Shown here one piece after another: positions 61,163 through 64,000 of a DNA stretch of 64,000 nucleotides (position 1 is its first letter; each line of letters opens with the position of its first letter). The notes below the pieces were generated by a model. The model saw nothing but the letters and a program-made list of their open reading frames with translations. It made no database searches and was not told the origin of the DNA. Location of the stretch: NCBI GenBank assembly GCA_011526045.1, contig WYBE01000002.1, positions 124,001 to 188,000 of the forward strand, given 5' to 3'. Source of the stretch: Nevskiales bacterium (GTDB taxonomy: Bacteria; Pseudomonadota; Gammaproteobacteria; Steroidobacterales; GCA-2729495). The position numbers and the translations under genes are program-made.

Positions 61163-62062
61163 ATGCGCACCGCACCCGCCATCGACCGCCTCTGGGCGGG
61201 CCACTGGCCCGAACCCGACACGCAGCGTTTCCCGGGCGCGGCTGCGCGGCGCAATGTTTTCGTGATCGAGACCTGCCAGCGGCGGCTCGCCATCGCTGCA
61301 GGCCCTGCGACCGCACTCACGTCGCTGCACCCGCCGGAACAGTTTCACGGCATCGCCGCCTATCAGTTCCTGCTGGAGGTGGCGGCCGGTTTGCGCAGCG
61401 CAGTGCCGGGCGAAACCAACGTCTTCGGCCAGGTCCGGCGCGCCTGGGACGAATTCCGCCGCACAGCGGACCGGGATGTTGCCGGCCCCCTCGATGCATC
61501 GATGGCCTGCCTCATTGCCGACACGCGGGCAATCCGCCGCGAGCACCTGCAGGGCATCGGCGGGGCGTCGTACGGGGCGCTCGTGCGCCGCCTGCTGCGA
61601 CCCGCGGACGGTCAGCGTGTGCTGTTTGCCGGCGCAGGCGCTCTCGCCCGCTCCATGCTCGCCTTCTTCAGCACCGCACAGCTCGGCGTCTGGAGCCGCG
61701 GCCCGGCCGGCCCCGCATTTGGCGGCGTGGCCCGGTCATTCGCGAGGGAGCATGGCGGACAGGCGGCTGAGTGGGCCGATCACGTCATCATTACTACGCC
61801 CGCCGACCCGACCAATGACCAGCGTTGGCTCGCATGGCTTGCCAATAGCGACGCGGCCTCGGCCATCCACCTCGGCCACCGTCGTGTCGACGGCTTCGGC
61901 TGGCCGGCAACGCTGCGCGGCTACGACCTCGACGATGTCTTCGATCTGCAGCGCAGGCAGGATGACCTGCGCTCACGGCAGCTGCAACGCGCGCTGCAGG
62001 CCTGTGGCGAACGCGCACGGCAGCGTGCCGGCGAACCCGCTGCGCTTGCCGCAGGCTGGTAG
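61163..62062 (+). CDS. Short, divergent glutamyl-tRNA reductase-like protein
   Basis: A 299-residue protein resembling HemA over its catalytic and nucleotide-binding domains: VFVIETCQRRLAI places nucleophile-type Cys38 (STCNRTE in HemA), SAVPGETNVFGQVRRAWDEF matches the GExQILGQVK region, and VLFAGAGALARSMLAFFS is the NADPH-binding loop. HemA normally has about 420 residues; here part of the N terminus and nearly all of the C-terminal dimerisation domain are missing. It may still make glutamate-1-semialdehyde, or serve another role. GTG 61154 is an alternative start. The cluster also has HemC-like and HemB genes. Confidence 0.72.
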   Translation: MRTAPAIDRLWAGHWPEPDTQRFPGAAARRNVFVIETCQRRLAIAAGPATALTSLHPPEQFHGIAAYQFLLEVAAGLRSAVPGETNVFGQVRRAWDEFRRTADRDVAGPLDASMACLIADTRAIRREHLQGIGGASYGALVRRLLRPADGQRVLFAGAGALARSMLAFFSTAQLGVWSRGPAGPAFGGVARSFAREHGGQAAEWADHVIITTPADPTNDQRWLAWLANSDAASAIHLGHRRVDGFGWPATLRGYDLDDVFDLQRRQDDLRSRQLQRALQACGERARQRAGEPAALAAGW

Positions 62063-62067
62063 CGGCG

Positions 62068-63606
62068 ATGCCTGCGCGCGCCTCGCTTCGCCTCGGCAGC
62101 CGAGGCTCCGTCCTCGCTCTCGCACAGAGCCGCATCGTGATGCGCGCCCTGCGTGCGGCAGACCCCGGCATCGACATCCAGGTGGTCACGATCGACACGC
62201 CGGGCGACCGCGACCGCTCCGCGCCACTCTCCGCCGTGAACGATCCCGGTTTCTTCTCGGCCGACATCGACACAGCGCTGCGGGCGGGACGGATCGATTT
62301 CGCCGTGCACTCCATGAAGGACCTCCCGCTCGCGTCGCGCGCCGGCATCCGCCTCGCCGCCATCCCTGCACGGGAGGATCCGCGCGACGTCGTCGTATTC
62401 CGCCCTGAAGCCACCGACCTGTTGCGCGCGGGCCAGGCGCTGCGCATCGGCTCGTCGTCGGCGCGCCGTGCCCTGGCGGCGCATGCCTTCCTGCGCGAGG
62501 CATTGCCGCACCTGCACGACACAGGCCCCCGGCTGGAGCACGCGCCGCTGCGCGGGCCGGTCGAGCAGCGCCTGCAACGCATCCGCATGGCGCAGGACGC
62601 GCCTGGCGCACTCGACGGGATCGTACTGGCACTGGCCGGGCTCGCACGACTGTGGGGCGACCGCGACGGTCACGCCTGCATCGCACCGCTGCTCCGTGGC
62701 GCACGCCTGATGGTCCTGCCGCTCGGCGCCTGCCCCACTGCACCGGGCCAGGGAGCGCTCGCCGTGGAATGCCGCGACGACGACCACGCGCTCGCGGCAC
62801 GGCTCGCAGCAATAGACGATCCGCCCAGCGCGAGACGCGTGCGCCGCGAACTGGCATTGCTCGCCGCCCAGCCCGAAGCCGAGCGCGGCGCTTTCGGCGC
62901 ATCGTCCATCCGGCACGAACGCTGCGGGACGTTGCTCTTCGTGCGCGGGCAGCGCGGCACACGGGAATTCCACCGCCTGATCTGGAAGGAACCGCCGCGG
63001 CCACGACTGGCGCGCGCCTGGGATGGCGCCGACTGGGCGCGGGCGAGCGAGTATCGCCCCGCGGGACGCCTCGACATCGCCGCCGCGCCGGCGGTATTTC
63101 TCGCGCACTGGCGTGCCTTGCCGCCCGGCCTGTCGTTGCCGCCGACCGCACGCGCATGGGTGAGCGGGGTGGCGAGCTGGCGGCGGCTCGCCGCCCGCGG
63201 CCAGTGGGTAGAGGGCTGCGCGGAGAATCTCGGTTTTGCGGCGATCAGGTCCACCCTGGAAAGTCCGGTGCTCCAGCTCCCTGCACTGGCTGCCTGGACC
63301 GTGCTGACGCGCGCGGACGCCGTCGCCTCCTGGCAGGGCAGCGGCGTCGGGCGCGTGCTGGCCAGCTACGCGATCGAGGAGCCGACGGGCGAGACCGTAC
63401 TGCACGACATCGGCCAGCAGGTCGGCACGGCGACGCATTTCTACTGGGGCAGTACGGCCCAGTACCGCGCGCTGCGCCAGTGGCTGCCCGAGGGCGCGTA
63501 TCACGCCTGTGGCCCCGGCAAGACCTTCCAGTCGCTGCGCAGCGCCGGCGTGACCAACCTGCAGGCATTCCCGTCACGCGAGGAATGGCAGACGTGGGTC
63601 GCCTGA
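62068..63606 (+). CDS. HemC-like / HemD-like fusion lacking the cofactor cysteine
   Basis: A 512-residue protein. Residues 1-310 resemble porphobilinogen deaminase: LRLGSRGSVLALAQSRIV, the HSMKDLP motif with catalytic Asp85, SSSARRA, LRGPVEQRLQRI and PGQGALAVECR. Where HemC has GGCQVPIG, whose Cys carries the dipyrromethane cofactor, this protein has AERGAFGA (271-278). The GGKGLFVKE segment with substrate lysines is also replaced (NDPGFFSAD). Residues about 330-512 look like a divergent uroporphyrinogen-III synthase (YWGSTAQYRALRQWLPEGAY, ACGPGKTFQSLRSAGV). Six bases separate it from the HemA-like gene and it overlaps hemB. Confidence 0.75.
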   Translation: MPARASLRLGSRGSVLALAQSRIVMRALRAADPGIDIQVVTIDTPGDRDRSAPLSAVNDPGFFSADIDTALRAGRIDFAVHSMKDLPLASRAGIRLAAIPAREDPRDVVVFRPEATDLLRAGQALRIGSSSARRALAAHAFLREALPHLHDTGPRLEHAPLRGPVEQRLQRIRMAQDAPGALDGIVLALAGLARLWGDRDGHACIAPLLRGARLMVLPLGACPTAPGQGALAVECRDDDHALAARLAAIDDPPSARRVRRELALLAAQPEAERGAFGASSIRHERCGTLLFVRGQRGTREFHRLIWKEPPRPRLARAWDGADWARASEYRPAGRLDIAAAPAVFLAHWRALPPGLSLPPTARAWVSGVASWRRLAARGQWVEGCAENLGFAAIRSTLESPVLQLPALAAWTVLTRADAVASWQGSGVGRVLASYAIEEPTGETVLHDIGQQVGTATHFYWGSTAQYRALRQWLPEGAYHACGPGKTFQSLRSAGVTNLQAFPSREEWQTWVA

Positions 63607-64000
63607 GCCTGCGCCGCACGCGGCTCACGCCGGCCGTGCGCGAGCTCACGCGCGAAGTCGAGGTCGTGCCGGGCAAGCTGATCCAGCCCTTGTTCGTCGT
63701 GCAAGGCCGCGACCGCCGCGAGCCGGTCGCCGGCCTGGCCGGCGTGTACCGTGACACACCGCAGAGCCTGCTCGCCCAGGTGGAGCGCGACCTCGAGGCC
63801 GGCGTCGGCAAGTTCCTGCTCTTCGGTGTGCCGGCGGAGAAACGCGAGCGCGGCTTCGACCACGCCTTCTGCGCCGAGCAGGTCGCCGCCCTGCGCCGGC
63901 GCTTCGGCGCCGATGCCTGGCTCGCGGTGGACGTGTGCCTGTGCTCCTACACGACGCACGGCCACTGCGGCATCCTCGATGATGCCCGGCATCACGTGCA
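63594..64000 (+). CDS. hemB: HemB porphobilinogen synthase, N-terminal part
   Basis: The first 135 codons of delta-aminolevulinate dehydratase, running off the window end. Start GTG 63594 lies inside the previous gene's end (13-base overlap) with AGGA upstream. Family features: RRTRLTPAVRELTREVEVVP, LIQPLFVVQGRDRREPVAGL, GVGKFLLFGVPAEKRE and the cysteine-rich metal site DVCLCSYTTHGHCGIL, meaning the zinc-type enzyme. It condenses two 5-aminolevulinate to porphobilinogen, the substrate of a deaminase such as the upstream HemC-like protein. Confidence 0.92.
   Translation, partial: MGRLSLRRTRLTPAVRELTREVEVVPGKLIQPLFVVQGRDRREPVAGLAGVYRDTPQSLLAQVERDLEAGVGKFLLFGVPAEKRERGFDHAFCAEQVAALRRRFGADAWLAVDVCLCSYTTHGHCGILDDARHHV

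Noticed and set aside
1-64000. CRISPR arrays, tRNA or rRNA genes, complete insertion sequences
   Set aside because: No regularly spaced repeats, cloverleaf-like segments, rRNA motifs or transposase reading frames were seen on reading through.

Overview
This is a high-GC gammaproteobacterial chromosome segment. Its first half (1-30.8 kb) is a near-complete polar-flagellum locus in the order seen in Pseudomonas, Vibrio and Shewanella relatives: flgL(end)-fliC-flaG-fliDST-PilZ-flrBC-fliEFGHIJ-fliK-fliLMNOPQR-flhBA-flhFG-fliA-motCD-DUF2802-HDOD/GGDEF. FlhF and FlhG point to a polar flagellum of controlled number. Four consensus-quality sigma-54 sites (before fliD, flrB, fliK, fliL) and three FliA (sigma-28) sites (before fliC, inside flhG before fliA, and before an unknown gene at 34.3 kb) outline an FlrA > sigma-54/FlrBC > FliA hierarchy. 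No chemotaxis gene lies between fliA and motC, where cheYZAB sit in Pseudomonas, and the FliM N-terminal CheY-docking peptide is poorly conserved. The master regulator candidate (FleQ/FlrA-like, 34.9-36.0 kb) lies apart from the cluster, lacks an N-terminal receiver-like domain and differs at residues used by FleQ to bind c-di-GMP.

The middle (31-48 kb) is accessory metabolism: a VOC protein, an aromatic-type FAD monooxygenase, two aldehyde dehydrogenases, a class I glutamine amidotransferase, a copper module (CopA ATPase and HMA chaperone), two paralogous MFS carriers bracketing ALDH, TerC and DUF1838 genes, and a membrane-anchored paraoxonase-like protein. These families suggest an environmental degrader of organic compounds. 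Steroidobacterales, Nevskiales or Woeseiales relatives are possible, but this is a low-confidence inference from gene content alone.

The most unusual region is 48.2-55.3 kb. All its genes are on the minus strand and tightly packed. They encode a B-family haem-copper reductase (subunits I and II plus two small membrane proteins) with CyoE and a SCO copper chaperone. The subunit I keeps every metal-ligand histidine that I can identify but has Gln where O2 reductases carry the cross-linked Tyr, a pattern expected of the B-family-derived NO-reductase lineages (sNOR/eNOR type). Downstream lie a cytochrome b / 2x[4Fe-4S] ferredoxin / MvhD-like three-part fusion, an unknown membrane protein and a bacteriohaemerythrin. 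I propose this as a candidate undescribed NO- or O2-linked electron-transfer system.

The right end (56.6-64 kb) joins sulfate assimilation (cysH, cysB, cysG, cysK) to a tetrapyrrole set: a short GluTR-like protein, a HemC-like/HemD-like fusion lacking the dipyrromethane-cofactor cysteine, and the start of hemB. Together these could form a siroheme-supply island, but the divergent HemA and HemC enzymes make their biochemical role uncertain.

No rRNA, tRNA, CRISPR array or complete insertion sequence was seen.
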